A DNA stretch of 35,309 nucleotides, from positions 1 to 35,309 of the forward strand of contig CALEKA010000019.1 in NCBI GenBank assembly GCA_937898715.1, in the 5' to 3' direction. Below, piece after piece: positions 16,770 through 25,200 of this stretch. The stretch comes from an uncultured Prevotella sp. Lineage in GTDB: Bacteria > Bacteroidota > Bacteroidia > Bacteroidales > Bacteroidaceae. Below the pieces are notes generated by a model, which saw only the letters and a list, made by a program, of their open reading frames with translations, had not been told where the DNA came from and did no database searches. Position 1 is the stretch's first letter; every line of letters begins with the position of its first letter. Made by a program: the position numbers and the translations under genes.

Positions 16770-17047
16770 TATAGTGTATTTATTTGTTGATTATTCTTTG
16801 TTTGCTTAGAGGCTTCTTGGCTTATGCTCGGAGCATTTTCTTATGTCTCGCGCAGCATGGTCACTGCTATTGTAGCCCTGCTTTCTGCCTCTTGCGGTTA
16901 GGTATAAGAATATTTGCGGTGCAACTTGCTCTCTCTCTGTGAGCATGCCACACCGTATCTCTCTCTCCTGCGAATCGACCCTATCAAGTGCTGTCGTCGC
17001 ATGTGTAATTGCGCCAACGCTTCTTTATAGTGTGTCGTAATTCAACA

Positions 17048-17055
17048 CAAAGGTA
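17048..17055 (-). promoter_or_regulatory. Candidate -7 element of the fimbrial operon promoter
   Basis: The minus strand reads TACCTTTG, a full match to the Bacteroidetes -7 consensus TAnnTTTG. I see no good TTTG at -33; the upstream DNA is instead a T-rich run (attattttttta). If used, the leader of the major fimbrillin mRNA is about 270 nt. It is the only exact TAnnTTTG I found for this gene in the upstream region. Confidence 0.45.
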
Positions 17056-17150
17056 CATAAAAAAATAATATTGACTATTCGTGTCATTAAGAATATCTGT
17101 ATCGCGACGAGTAAATTTATATTTATTTAGACTAAAATACGCTTTTTGCT

Positions 17151-17187
17151 ACTCCACGATAGCACTTGTGTAGTGCTATCGTGGTGT
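17151..17187. other. Long hairpin upstream of the fimbrial promoter
   Basis: A perfect 13-bp inverted repeat, ccacgatagcact and agtgctatcgtgg, surrounds a 5-nt loop (17154-17184). It extends by 3 further pairs after one mismatch. There is no U-tract on either side, so it is not an intrinsic terminator. It lies about 100 bp upstream of the candidate fimbrial promoter, so a dimeric-protein operator is possible. Confidence 0.6.
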
Positions 17188-17369
17188 AATACTTCTAAAC
17201 CATTTAAATAGCCTTAATGTGAATGAATAGCTAAGGTTGTTCTATATGACGGATATAGTTGTAAATAATACGGATGGAATAAGCATATGTTTACGCTTGT
17301 AGTGGCAGAATGAGAAGCCCGTTGTAATGATTACAAGGTTGGAGAAGAAAGAAGAACGAGGTAGGCAGA

Positions 17370-17442
17370 CTTGTAATATTCATTCAAGTTTCAGATTCAG
17401 CCCGCCCATTCTAAATCCGAAACTTGAACTTGTAATATTCAT
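17370..17442. mobile_element. 45-bp inverted-repeat element with 14-bp flanking direct repeats
   Basis: The sequence cttgtaatattcat occurs at 17370-17383 and again at 17429-17442. Between them is a 45-bp unit whose ends are inverted repeats, ttcaagtttcagatt and aatccgaaacttgaa (14 of 15 match, one base shared with the left direct repeat). The right part of the unit is the conserved tail also found at 111-143 and 35264-35295. This is what an insertion with target duplication looks like, although 13-14 bp is long for common transposases. Confidence 0.55.
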
Positions 17443-17447
17443 CTCTT

Positions 17448-17878
17448 CACGCGTGCACTCAGTAAGTTTAGCGCACGATTAGTGATTATCTGTCACTTGG
17501 GCGACTGAAAACCGTTGGTAATCAATGGCTTAATAGATTGATGGGCATACATTTGCCTACACTTTGCTTGCACTTTGCCTGCACTTTCCCTACTTTTTGC
17601 CTACACTGGAGGCGCTATAATTAGAGGTCGGAACAGAAAAAACGCTTTGGGGGACTAATTAATACAGCATGGGGGACTAATTAAAACAGCATAGGGGGTA
17701 ATTGGATTAAGATCAAGGCCTTCGGGTAGTGCAGCGAGGACGGGGGCAAAAATGAGGGATAATGATAACTGCCTGCACTGCTATAATACGCTGAATATCA
17801 ATGCTTTCAGCGTAGATGAGTGCAAGATGTAGGGATAGCAAGGGAAAACTCCCTGTAGTGCGCGCGCGTACGCGAGAG
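17448..17878 (-). repeat. Large non-coding module, copy 2 (about 431 bp, inverted relative to copy 1)
   Basis: Read on the minus strand it starts with ctctcgcgtacgcgcgcgc then ACTACAG, GGAGTTTTCCC, ATCTTGCACTC, GATATTCAGCG, TATCCCTCATTTTTGCCCC, CCTTGATC, three TTA..CCCCC units (22-nt spacing, 17649-17703), TTTTCTGTTCCGACC, GCGCCTCCAGTGTAGGC, a 5-unit iteron array (17548-17607) and AAGTGACAGATAA. It ends at cacgcgtg (17448-17455). The order and many blocks match copy 1 exactly. It lies between the fimbrial promoter and the 3' end of menA. Confidence 0.7.
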
Positions 17879-17987
17879 ATCAGATCCTTATCTTTCGGAA
17901 TTTCTGCTCCCACTCCTTAAGTTCTGTGCGGTGCATCATGCGTCGGCATAGTTAGGTGCAGCCTTTGACGGAATTCTTGGTTAACGG

Positions 17988-18104
17988 GTAAACAAGTTGA
18001 CAAGTTAACAAGCAAAAATGTCTTAGCTACTTGTTTCGTTAAAAACGAGAACGATTGGCTCAACAAACTTGCCTGTTCATCTGTTAACTTGTCAACTCGT
18101 TTAC
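17988..18104. repeat. Inverted repeat, 23-bp arms, downstream of menA
   Basis: The arms are 17988-18010 and 18082-18104 and differ at one position. The 71-bp interior includes a small tcgtt/aacga hairpin. Transcripts leaving menA on the minus strand would fold it into a long stem. No U-tract follows, so termination by this structure is uncertain. Confidence 0.6.
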
Positions 18105-18155
18105 CAATTCCGCCAACGCGTTTCGGTGTCTATAAATTTAGAGGAAACTCCCCCG

Positions 18156-19013
18156 CTAAAGCAAGCACCCGAGAATAAAGAGCATTGCAAAGATGAGCAT
18201 GTTGCGCGAGGTAAGTCCGAGGATTCGGTTGAGCTCACGGCCACGGTGAATGCGCACCATGCTGCGCCACGTGAGGAAGTGGGGCACGAGATAAAGCCAT
18301 GACAAGAGTGCTGCCCAAGGATGAGCATAAAGGCAGAGGACCGTTGTGCAGAGACAAGCCAGTACGCCCTGCAGCAGGTAGAAGAGCGAGCCAAATCGTT
18401 CGCCAAGCACTACGATGAGTGTGCGCTTTCCGCTCTCGGCATCTTGGTCGCGGTCGCGATAATTGTTGAGCACCAGGAGCGTATCGGTCACGAGTCCGGT
18501 AGCTGCAGCGAGCCACCACGCGGAGGGTGTGATGCAGCCCGCCTGTACGAAATAAGTGCCGCATACGGGCACAAAGCCGAAGAATGCCCATACCAAGAGA
18601 TCGCCACAGCCCATGTAGGAGAGGAGAGTGGTATAGAGGAAAGCAAACACTACGCATGCTGCACCGATGCCTACGAGACTCCACCCACCGTAGGGCAGCA
18701 GGAAACAGCCCACGGCACATGCCAAGACGAGCACCACAACGATGCCGCGCTTCATCGCTTGAGGCGTGATCCAACCCTGCGCACAGGCACGTTCGGGGCC
18801 GAGCCGGTCTTCACGATCGGTGCCTTTTGTGAAGTCGAAGAGGTCGTTGATAAAGTTGGCTGCCACCTGCATCAGTGCTGCGAAGAGGCAGCATAGCAGA
18901 GCTGGCGTCCATCGTCCGTGACCTTCAGCGAATGCGAGCGCTGTAGCCGTAGTGACAGGTATGAGAGCTGCCGCAAGCGTCTTGGGACGGGCGGCAAGTA
19001 TCCAAGGGTTCAT
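18156..19013 (-). CDS. menA: 1,4-dihydroxy-2-naphthoate polyprenyltransferase (MenA)
   Basis: 285 residues from the start MNPWILAARPKTLAAALIPV; the 24 upstream open codons run into a palindromic repeat and are not expected in MenA. An integral-membrane UbiA-family enzyme that prenylates 1,4-dihydroxy-2-naphthoate to demethylmenaquinone. The first Asp-rich motif is N56-D57...D60...D66 (NDLFDFTKGTD) and the second is N183NYRDRDQD190. The remainder is about nine hydrophobic segments, and the length is normal for the family. It is read in the same direction as the three genes upstream, but a MITE-like element fills most of the 229-bp gap. No clear promoter was found, so read-through from upstream is possible. 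Confidence 0.92.
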   Translation of the reverse strand: MNPWILAARPKTLAAALIPVTTATALAFAEGHGRWTPALLCCLFAALMQVAANFINDLFDFTKGTDREDRLGPERACAQGWITPQAMKRGIVVVLVLACAVGCFLLPYGGWSLVGIGAACVVFAFLYTTLLSYMGCGDLLVWAFFGFVPVCGTYFVQAGCITPSAWWLAAATGLVTDTLLVLNNYRDRDQDAESGKRTLIVVLGERFGSLFYLLQGVLACLCTTVLCLYAHPWAALLSWLYLVPHFLTWRSMVRIHRGRELNRILGLTSRNMLIFAMLFILGCLL

Positions 19014-19050
19014 GATGGGGGATGTGTATGTGGAAATAGAAAGTCTATTC

Positions 19051-19180
19051 ATTAGTTCTGTGGGCGACGCGTCCCGCGTCGGCATTGCTATGAATCAAGA
19101 AGTAAGTTCAAAAGATTCTGTGAGTTTCTCTCTTGATTTGTGGCAGAGCCGACGCGGGACGCGTCGCCCACAGAACTAAT
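19051..19180. mobile_element. MITE-like element with perfect 33-bp terminal inverted repeats
   Basis: The arms 19051-19083 and 19148-19180 are exact reverse complements and each contains one 31-bp palindromic repeat (copies 4 and 5 of 8, at 19054-19084 and 19148-19177). The 64-bp interior is AT-rich and partly self-complementary (gaatcaaga with tcttgattt). No coding potential and no clear target duplication are seen. It separates menA from the upstream gene and would form a long stem in any read-through transcript. Confidence 0.75.
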
Positions 19181-19242
19181 TGGGGAAGATGAATAGCTTC
19201 GTTAGTCTGATAGCCGGAGCAAGCCTCTCTGTTGCTCATCTT

Positions 19243-19890
19243 CTACAAGAAGTCCAATAACTCTTTGAGCGATTTCTCGTCGCGCCAACTCCAGAAGCGG
19301 TTTTCCTTCAACTTCTTGAAGTCGGCCTGTCGGTCGGGACGCACGAAGTGCTTAAACGACGACTCGTTGGCGGGAATCACTTCGCCCTGGATGCTGAAGT
19401 AGTAAGTATCCTTTAGAGGGATTCCCTGCTCGTCGTCGCGCTTCTGCGAGTCGAGATTGAGGAAGATGCCAGCATCCTCTATGTCGAAGTAGTCCATGTT
19501 GCGACCGCCGTAAGTCTCCTCTTTATAGAGCGGCATGTCTACGGTGGTCTTGCGCAGCAAGAAGTTGTAGCCCTTCTGCGCCACTACGCGCGCCATGACG
19601 GAGTCCACCTTCATGAAGCGAGCCGTATCGCCGAAGTCTACACCGATGATGCCCTTCGTATAGGCACGTTTCACTTTGTCGCCATCCATGAAGAGAAGCG
19701 ACCCATCCTTCAGGAAAATGTTGGCTTGCGCTTCTATAGACCGGCCGAAGGTCTGGCGCACCTTAGCCGTCTGAAACTTAGGGAAGAGTAGTGGCGTCTG
19801 GCTGCGCTTGGTCACTTGTGCTTGCTGAGCGTGAAGCCCTAAGGGAAGCAGCAGTAGCAGTAACAGCGTGAGATGAATGATGCGTGACAT
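19243..19890 (-). CDS. Secreted protein of unknown function
   Basis: 215 residues. The N-terminus is a standard signal peptide (MSRIIHLTLLLLLLLPLGLHA, cut before QQAQ); no lipobox. The mature part is charged and mixed, with FLKDGSLLFMDGDKVKRAYTKGIIGVDFGD near residues 60-90 and an acidic/basic C-terminus ending EKSLKELLDFL. I recognise no catalytic motif. It starts 52 bp after the cytidylate-kinase-like gene and is probably cotranscribed with it. A periplasmic or outer-membrane-associated location is inferred from the signal peptide. Confidence 0.8.
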   Translation of the reverse strand: MSRIIHLTLLLLLLLPLGLHAQQAQVTKRSQTPLLFPKFQTAKVRQTFGRSIEAQANIFLKDGSLLFMDGDKVKRAYTKGIIGVDFGDTARFMKVDSVMARVVAQKGYNFLLRKTTVDMPLYKEETYGGRNMDYFDIEDAGIFLNLDSQKRDDEQGIPLKDTYYFSIQGEVIPANESSFKHFVRPDRQADFKKLKENRFWSWRDEKSLKELLDFL

Positions 19891-19942
19891 ATGTAAGAAT
19901 GTGTAATTCCTTCGGGAAAGACGTATCGCGCGTGAGAGAGAG

Positions 19943-20587
19943 TTAATCCTCTTGCTGCGATTCGAGTCCCAATTTTTCGATGATGAATTGCTTGATATAT
20001 GCTGCTGTGCGCTCTATGCCGAGCACGGAGGAGTTGATGCATAGATGGTAGGTGGAGGCAGCACCCCACGTGCCAGAGGAGTAGAAGTTGTAGAACTCTG
20101 AACGCTCCTTGTCGCCGCGTTCGATGACGTTGCGAGCCTCTTCTTCAGAGCATCCGTTGCGCTTCATGACCGATGCGATGCGGTCGGGCATGTCGGCGGC
20201 AATGAACACGTTGACGCAGCGTGGGAAATCGCGCAACACGTAGTCGGCGCAGCGACCGATGAATATGCACGAATGGTCGGCAGCAGCCTTGCGTATGGCT
20301 TCGCTCTGAAGACGGAAGAGATTCTCGTTGGACAGCTCATTGTTGTAGTACGTAGAGCCACCACCAAAGAAGGGAATGATGTTGCCCAGTGTGCGAAGGA
20401 AACGATTCTTCTCGTCGCTACGCTCAAACACTTCAGGGCAGAAGCCGCTCTCCTTGGCAGCGAGGTTGAGAATCTCGCGGTCGTAGTAAGCAATGTCGAA
20501 TTCTTTGGCCAGAATATGGCCTATGGCGCGGCCGCCGCTACCAAGCGAGCGACCGATGTTGATGATGAATGGTTCAGTCTTTTTCAA
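19943..20587 (-). CDS. Cytidylate-kinase-like protein (Cytidylate_kin2 family), TTG start
   Basis: 214 residues. The N-terminal INIGRSLGSGGRAIG (about residues 9-23) is the glycine-rich nucleotide-binding loop of this family, followed by YDREIL and FIGRCADYVLRD. The family is related to CMP kinase, but its substrate is mostly unproven. The first codon is TTG; no ATG lies between it and the nucleotide loop, and family members begin right before that loop, so TTG is the likely start. It begins about 100 bp after the MATE gene stop codon and is followed after 52 bp by the secreted unknown. Confidence 0.85.
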   Translation of the reverse strand: MKKTEPFIINIGRSLGSGGRAIGHILAKEFDIAYYDREILNLAAKESGFCPEVFERSDEKNRFLRTLGNIIPFFGGGSTYYNNELSNENLFRLQSEAIRKAAADHSCIFIGRCADYVLRDFPRCVNVFIAADMPDRIASVMKRNGCSEEEARNVIERGDKERSEFYNFYSSGTWGAASTYHLCINSSVLGIERTAAYIKQFIIEKLGLESQQED

Positions 20588-20687
20588 AGTATGCGATGTA
20601 TTAGGGCGCGAGCGCCGGTGGATAAGTTTAAAGTTTATAGACGAAGAAATTGGCCTTTACCAGGAATGGTGTTGGCGACAGAAAGAG

Positions 20688-22076
20688 TCAATCTGCATTG
20701 TTGGGCTTCATCTTCTTGAATTTGTGCACCTGCTTCACAAGCAGCGTGATGGCGAGCACAGAAGCAAGGCCATCGGCCGTAGGAGCGGCATGCCAAAGGC
20801 CCTCGAGAGGGTCGGCAAAGACGTGAGGCAGAATGAAGATGGCTGGAAGCAGGAAGATGAGCTGACGCGTGAGCGAGAGGAAGATACTCTTCGGTGCGTA
20901 GCCAATGCTTTGGAAGAATGCGGTAGACACGATCTGAATGCCCACGATGGGGAACATCATCACCATGCAACTCAGCGCGTGGGCAGACATGTGGATGAGT
21001 TCGGGAGAATCTTTCGCAAAGATTGATACGAATGGGGTGGGGAAGAATACACCGATGATGAAGCCCGTCATCGTGATGCACGTGCCCACAATGAGGGCAC
21101 GGTTGAGCACACCAAGCACGCGGTCGTAGTGCTGTGCTCCGAAATTGTAGCCCGCAATGGGCTGCATGCCTTGGTTCAGACCGATCACCACCATGATGAT
21201 GAAGAGAATCAATCGGTTGCAGATACCGAAAGCACCTACTGCCACGTCGCCACCATACGTAGTGAGACTGCGCGTCATCATGGCTGCTACGAGGCAAGCA
21301 CAGAGGTTGATCAAAAACTGCGGCAAGCCCACGAGCAACGACTCACGCACGATGTGAAGGTCGAGCTTGATATACTGTCGGGAGAGGTGGATCAAGTCTG
21401 CCTTGTTCTTAAACAGCCTAATCTGCCACATCAGCATCGTAAGCTGTGCCAAAATGGTGGCAAGAGCTGCACCGCGGATGCCCCATCCGAAGACGAAGAT
21501 GAATAGGGGGGCAAACACGCAGTTGAGCACCACTGTGCCAAAGGTGGCATACATGGCTTTCTGCGGGCGGTTGGTAGAGCGAAGCATGGCGTTGAGGCCA
21601 AGATACATGTGGGTCACCACGTTGCCCGAGAGGATGATCTGCATGAAACTGCGAGCGTAGGGAAGCGTCACGTCGCTTGCTCCGAAGAATCGCAAGATAG
21701 GGTCGATGAAGCAGAGCAATATCACACCGAGGGTGATACCCATCGTGAGGTTCATGATCACTACGTTGCCCAGAATCTTTTGCGCCGTACCATAGTCCTT
21801 CTGTCCGAGCTTCACGCTCATTAGCGTGGCGGCACCTACACCCACCATGGCACCAAAGGCGGCAGTGAGCGACATAAGTGGATTGGTCAGCGCCAAGCCC
21901 ATAATGGCAGCGGGACCCACACCCTGACCGATGAATATACCATCGATGATGTTGTAGACCGACGATGCCGCCATAGCCACGATGGCTGGGATGGCGTATT
22001 GCATAAGAAGCTTGCCTACGGGGCGTTCGGCAAGCACGCTAAATTGGTTGTTAGCAGTCTGAAGCTTTTGTTCCAT
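20688..22076 (-). CDS. MATE-family multidrug/toxin efflux transporter
   Basis: 462 residues, normal for the family, with about twelve hydrophobic segments in two homologous halves. Characteristic stretches are PVGKLLMQYAIPAIVAM at the N-terminus, YNIIDGIFIGQGVGPAAIMGLAL and, in the second half, GLNQGMQPIAGYNFGAQ. It exports cationic or organic compounds against Na+ or H+; substrate unknown. The start ATG lies 4 bp from a consensus -7 element, so the mRNA may be leaderless. It is the first gene of the minus-strand group ending with menA. Confidence 0.92.
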   Translation of the reverse strand: MEQKLQTANNQFSVLAERPVGKLLMQYAIPAIVAMAASSVYNIIDGIFIGQGVGPAAIMGLALTNPLMSLTAAFGAMVGVGAATLMSVKLGQKDYGTAQKILGNVVIMNLTMGITLGVILLCFIDPILRFFGASDVTLPYARSFMQIILSGNVVTHMYLGLNAMLRSTNRPQKAMYATFGTVVLNCVFAPLFIFVFGWGIRGAALATILAQLTMLMWQIRLFKNKADLIHLSRQYIKLDLHIVRESLLVGLPQFLINLCACLVAAMMTRSLTTYGGDVAVGAFGICNRLILFIIMVVIGLNQGMQPIAGYNFGAQHYDRVLGVLNRALIVGTCITMTGFIIGVFFPTPFVSIFAKDSPELIHMSAHALSCMVMMFPIVGIQIVSTAFFQSIGYAPKSIFLSLTRQLIFLLPAIFILPHVFADPLEGLWHAAPTADGLASVLAITLLVKQVHKFKKMKPNNAD

Positions 22077-22080
22077 GCTG

Positions 22081-22111
22081 CAAAATTACGAATTATCTCT
22101 TGAAGTGACAA
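22081..22111 (-). promoter_or_regulatory. Promoter of the MATE gene, probably leaderless
   Basis: On the minus strand TAATTTTG (22081-22088) matches TAnnTTTG, and TTG at 22109-22111 lies 20 bp upstream, the expected spacing. The -7 element ends 4 bp before the ATG, so transcription would start at or next to the start codon. Confidence 0.6.
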
Positions 22112-22210
22112 TTTCCCCACGTCGATTCTCTTCCCTTTTTACACTGTTTCAGAACTTAGGCTTCCTGCCTCTCAAAATGCTTTAATGCTACTGAAGTGTT
22201 TTCTTGTATG

Positions 22211-22247
22211 AAATAAAAAAGCATATCCTCGGGGTGAGGATATGCTT
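22211..22247 (-). terminator. Intrinsic terminator of the hexosaminidase gene
   Basis: On the minus strand aagcatatcctc pairs perfectly with gaggatatgctt (12 bp, 5-nt loop accccc-like tip), followed by ttttttattt. It lies 24 bp past the stop codon of the hexosaminidase gene and separates it from the MATE gene. Confidence 0.9.
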
Positions 22248-22270
22248 ATGGGGAGAGGACTAAGAATGCT

Positions 22271-25200
22271 TTACTTTACGAGCACCTTCTTGCCTCCGAT
22301 GATGTAGATGCCGGGCTGAGAGATGCCTTGGAGACGACGACCTTGCAGATCGTAGATGGCCTTGGGAGCCGATGCTCCAGAGGTGGTGGCAGATGTAATG
22401 CCCGAAGCTGTGGGCGCGTAGTATACGTTGATGAAGAGGTTGCTCTTAACCGTTCCGTCAAACGATTCGTTGCCCGTGATCTTGCTGAGCGTGTAGCCAT
22501 CGTATGCTGGAGTGGTGAGGGTATAGGCAGAACCTGCATCGAGCAGGAGCACCTTCTCGGCAAGAGCTCTGCCAGTCTCTTCGTCGATATAAGTGACGTC
22601 GACTTCGTACATGGGACGTGCGAAGAATGTGCTCACGCGGATGGGGTGACCTGTGCCTTGATTCCAGCCCACGAGGTCGCCGCTCTCATTGCCATCCCAG
22701 TACTGACCATTCGTACCCTTCACATTGAAGGTCTCGCCATCAGCGTTGAGCGTGAAGGTGAAGGTGTCGCCAGTGTTTTTGCCCTTAGTGGCTGTGGAGC
22801 GAACGAGTGAGGGAACGTAGTAAGAAGAGTAGGGATTGTACACCTTAAACTTATTGTTGGTGCCCTGCAACTCCCATACAGCGTAGGGCGAGGCATTGTC
22901 GGCAGAGAGTTCACGATTGATGTTGTCGCCCGAGATGGCACGATAACCGCTACGGCCTGATGCGGTGGTGGCGTCGTAGAGCAAGTATTGCTTGCCGCCT
23001 TCGAGCTTAGTGACCACCTCGCCTTCCTTCTTCACACCGATGAAGGCATCGGTAGTGTAGGTGGCGTTGATGGTGAGGTCGGCATCGGGAGTAAGGGTGG
23101 TCCCGTTGTCCTTGTCGGCACTCTTGAAGGTGAAGAATTCGTGGGTGGGGATAGCTACCGTGTAGTTCTCGCCTACAGGTACTGCCACTTCGTCGTCGGC
23201 AATGATAGCGCCTTCGGGAGTGGTGCAGTGGTAGGTCACGGCGTATGCTTCGCGCTTATAGGTCACTGCGTAAGTATTTTCGCCTTCGGGGGCGATAGTC
23301 TCTACCTTAAGGTTCTTGAAGGTAGGACAAAGGTCGGAGGTGATTTCTGTGGCGGTTACGGGAATGCTGCGCTTGAATGTGCCGAGTGTATTGCCTTGGT
23401 CGTCTGCACACTGGAAGGTGACTACGTTGACCTGCTCTGCTTTCCATTCAGAACCCTGACCGCGAGCGGCATCGTAAGAAGCACCATTGATGGTGGTACC
23501 TGCATTGACCTTGCCCGAAGGCAGAGGGAAGAGGCTCTTATCGGAGACCTTCACGCGGAGGTCATCGTACTGCTTTACGTAGCTCAAAGTTACGTTGGCT
23601 GAAGCCTGTGAAGTGCCTACTGATACGGGACAGCCCTGCTGATTCTCGTAACTGCCTACCGTGGTGATGTAACGACCCGTTACGGCATTGCGGAGCTTGA
23701 GCGATTGTGAACCATCAGCATTGGTGGTGGCCGACTCTACGGTCCATGCATTATTGGCAAATGCGTCGGTGCTGGCCTTGAGGTTAGTGCCCTTGTTGTC
23801 GTCGGTGAGGGTGAGGCCTTCGAATCCTTCTACAGCATTGGTCAGCGTATAGGTCTTGCCTTCCTTCAGATAGTCGAAAGTGACGGGAGTGACGGCGCTT
23901 CCGCCATAGTCTTCAAGTGGAGAGAACTCCCACTGTCCGCCGGCACCGCTTGTGGGCTGATTGTACACGTTGACAGCAAGGCCCTGGCCAGGCATAGAAG
24001 AGTTGAGATACTGACCGCTCACTTGGTCGCTGGCGAGCGAATAGTAGTAGTTGTTGCCCTTCTTGCCGTAAGCACCCGAACCGAGCACGAAGTTGTAGTG
24101 CTTTGCAGAGTTGTCATAGCTCCAGCGACCTCCTGTAGAGGTGTTGCTCGGAGTAGCTTTCACTGATCCGTTGGGCTGTGCCTTACATACGAGGGCATAT
24201 TTGCCAGGGTTCGCCGGGTCTTGCTCAAGGCTCCACCACTGGTAGTCGTAATTGTCGGCACCAGCAGCAGCCTGAGCATTCGTCCAAAGCACACCGGCTG
24301 CGGCGCCCTTGGTGCTATAAGTAGTGATGAGCGAAGAACCCGTGGCGAGGAGCTCGATGCAGCGATCCTTGCGATCGTTGTCCGTTCCACCCGAGATGAT
24401 GCGGTAGTAGTACTTCTTATCTGCGGTGTTGACGAAAGGATATACCTTCGTGTCTGTTTCGCCCTGACTATTGGTGAGCATGAGGTAGTTGCAGTACTTA
24501 TAATCGCCATACTGCAGGAGCGTAGTGTCGGCAGTCATACGCTTCTGGAAGTCGGAGAAGTCCTTGTTGGCTTCAGTGCTCCATCCGCGTTCAGCGATAG
24601 CGAGCAGACGTGGGAGTGCAAGCCACTCCATGTAGTCGCGGTCGCTCACGTGTTCTGTCCAGAACGTACCCTGTACACCGAGCGTAGTGCCCGAGGGGAT
24701 AGCCTGGTTGTAGGTCTTCTGTACATTGTCCGTACCATCGCCAGCACCGGGAGGATCCTGCTCGCTGGTGCCTTGCTTACGATTGATGTAGTAAGGCCCC
24801 CAAGGCGTGTAGATGCTCTGCATGCCCAGTTCTGAAGCCTTCGCTACGGCAGCATCGGCACCAGTCCAGCAATATACGGTAGCGTTGGTGGCCTTCATGA
24901 TGTCGAGGTCGGCACCAGAGGCGGTGATGGCTTCGTTCCATACGGCAAGCTTGCGGCCCTTAGAAACCACGAACTCGTTCATCTCATTGATGAAGTGACT
25001 CTGAAGCTGGCGGTAGCTTGTAAGGCCTAACTTCTTATATTCTGCTTGGCAGAGAGCGTTGTTCTCCCAAGCAGTAGTGGGGCATTCGTCGCCACCGATG
25101 TTGATGTATTCACCGGGGAAAATGTCGATAAGTTCGCCCAATACGTCCTTGGCGAACTGCACGGCTTCGGGATTTGCAACATTAAGAATATCATTGAAGA

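Larger units (their letters stand above)
16770..18155. other. 1.4-kb non-coding block between the fimbrial locus and menA
   Basis: No supported gene. From left to right: the fimbrial leader (16770 to about 17041) with a candidate promoter at 17048-17055; AT-rich DNA with a strong hairpin (17151-17187); a 45-bp inverted-repeat insertion flanked by direct repeats (17370-17442); copy 2 of the large non-coding module (17448-17878); and a 23-bp inverted repeat with a 71-bp interior (17988-18104) downstream of menA. A 66-codon frame at 17713-17913 runs along the module, but its counterpart is absent in copy 1. Confidence 0.7.

Noticed and set aside
17713..17913. 66-codon frame in module copy 2, and a 70-codon frame at 262-474 in copy 1
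   Set aside because: They run on opposite strands relative to the module and share no peptide sequence, so coding is not conserved.
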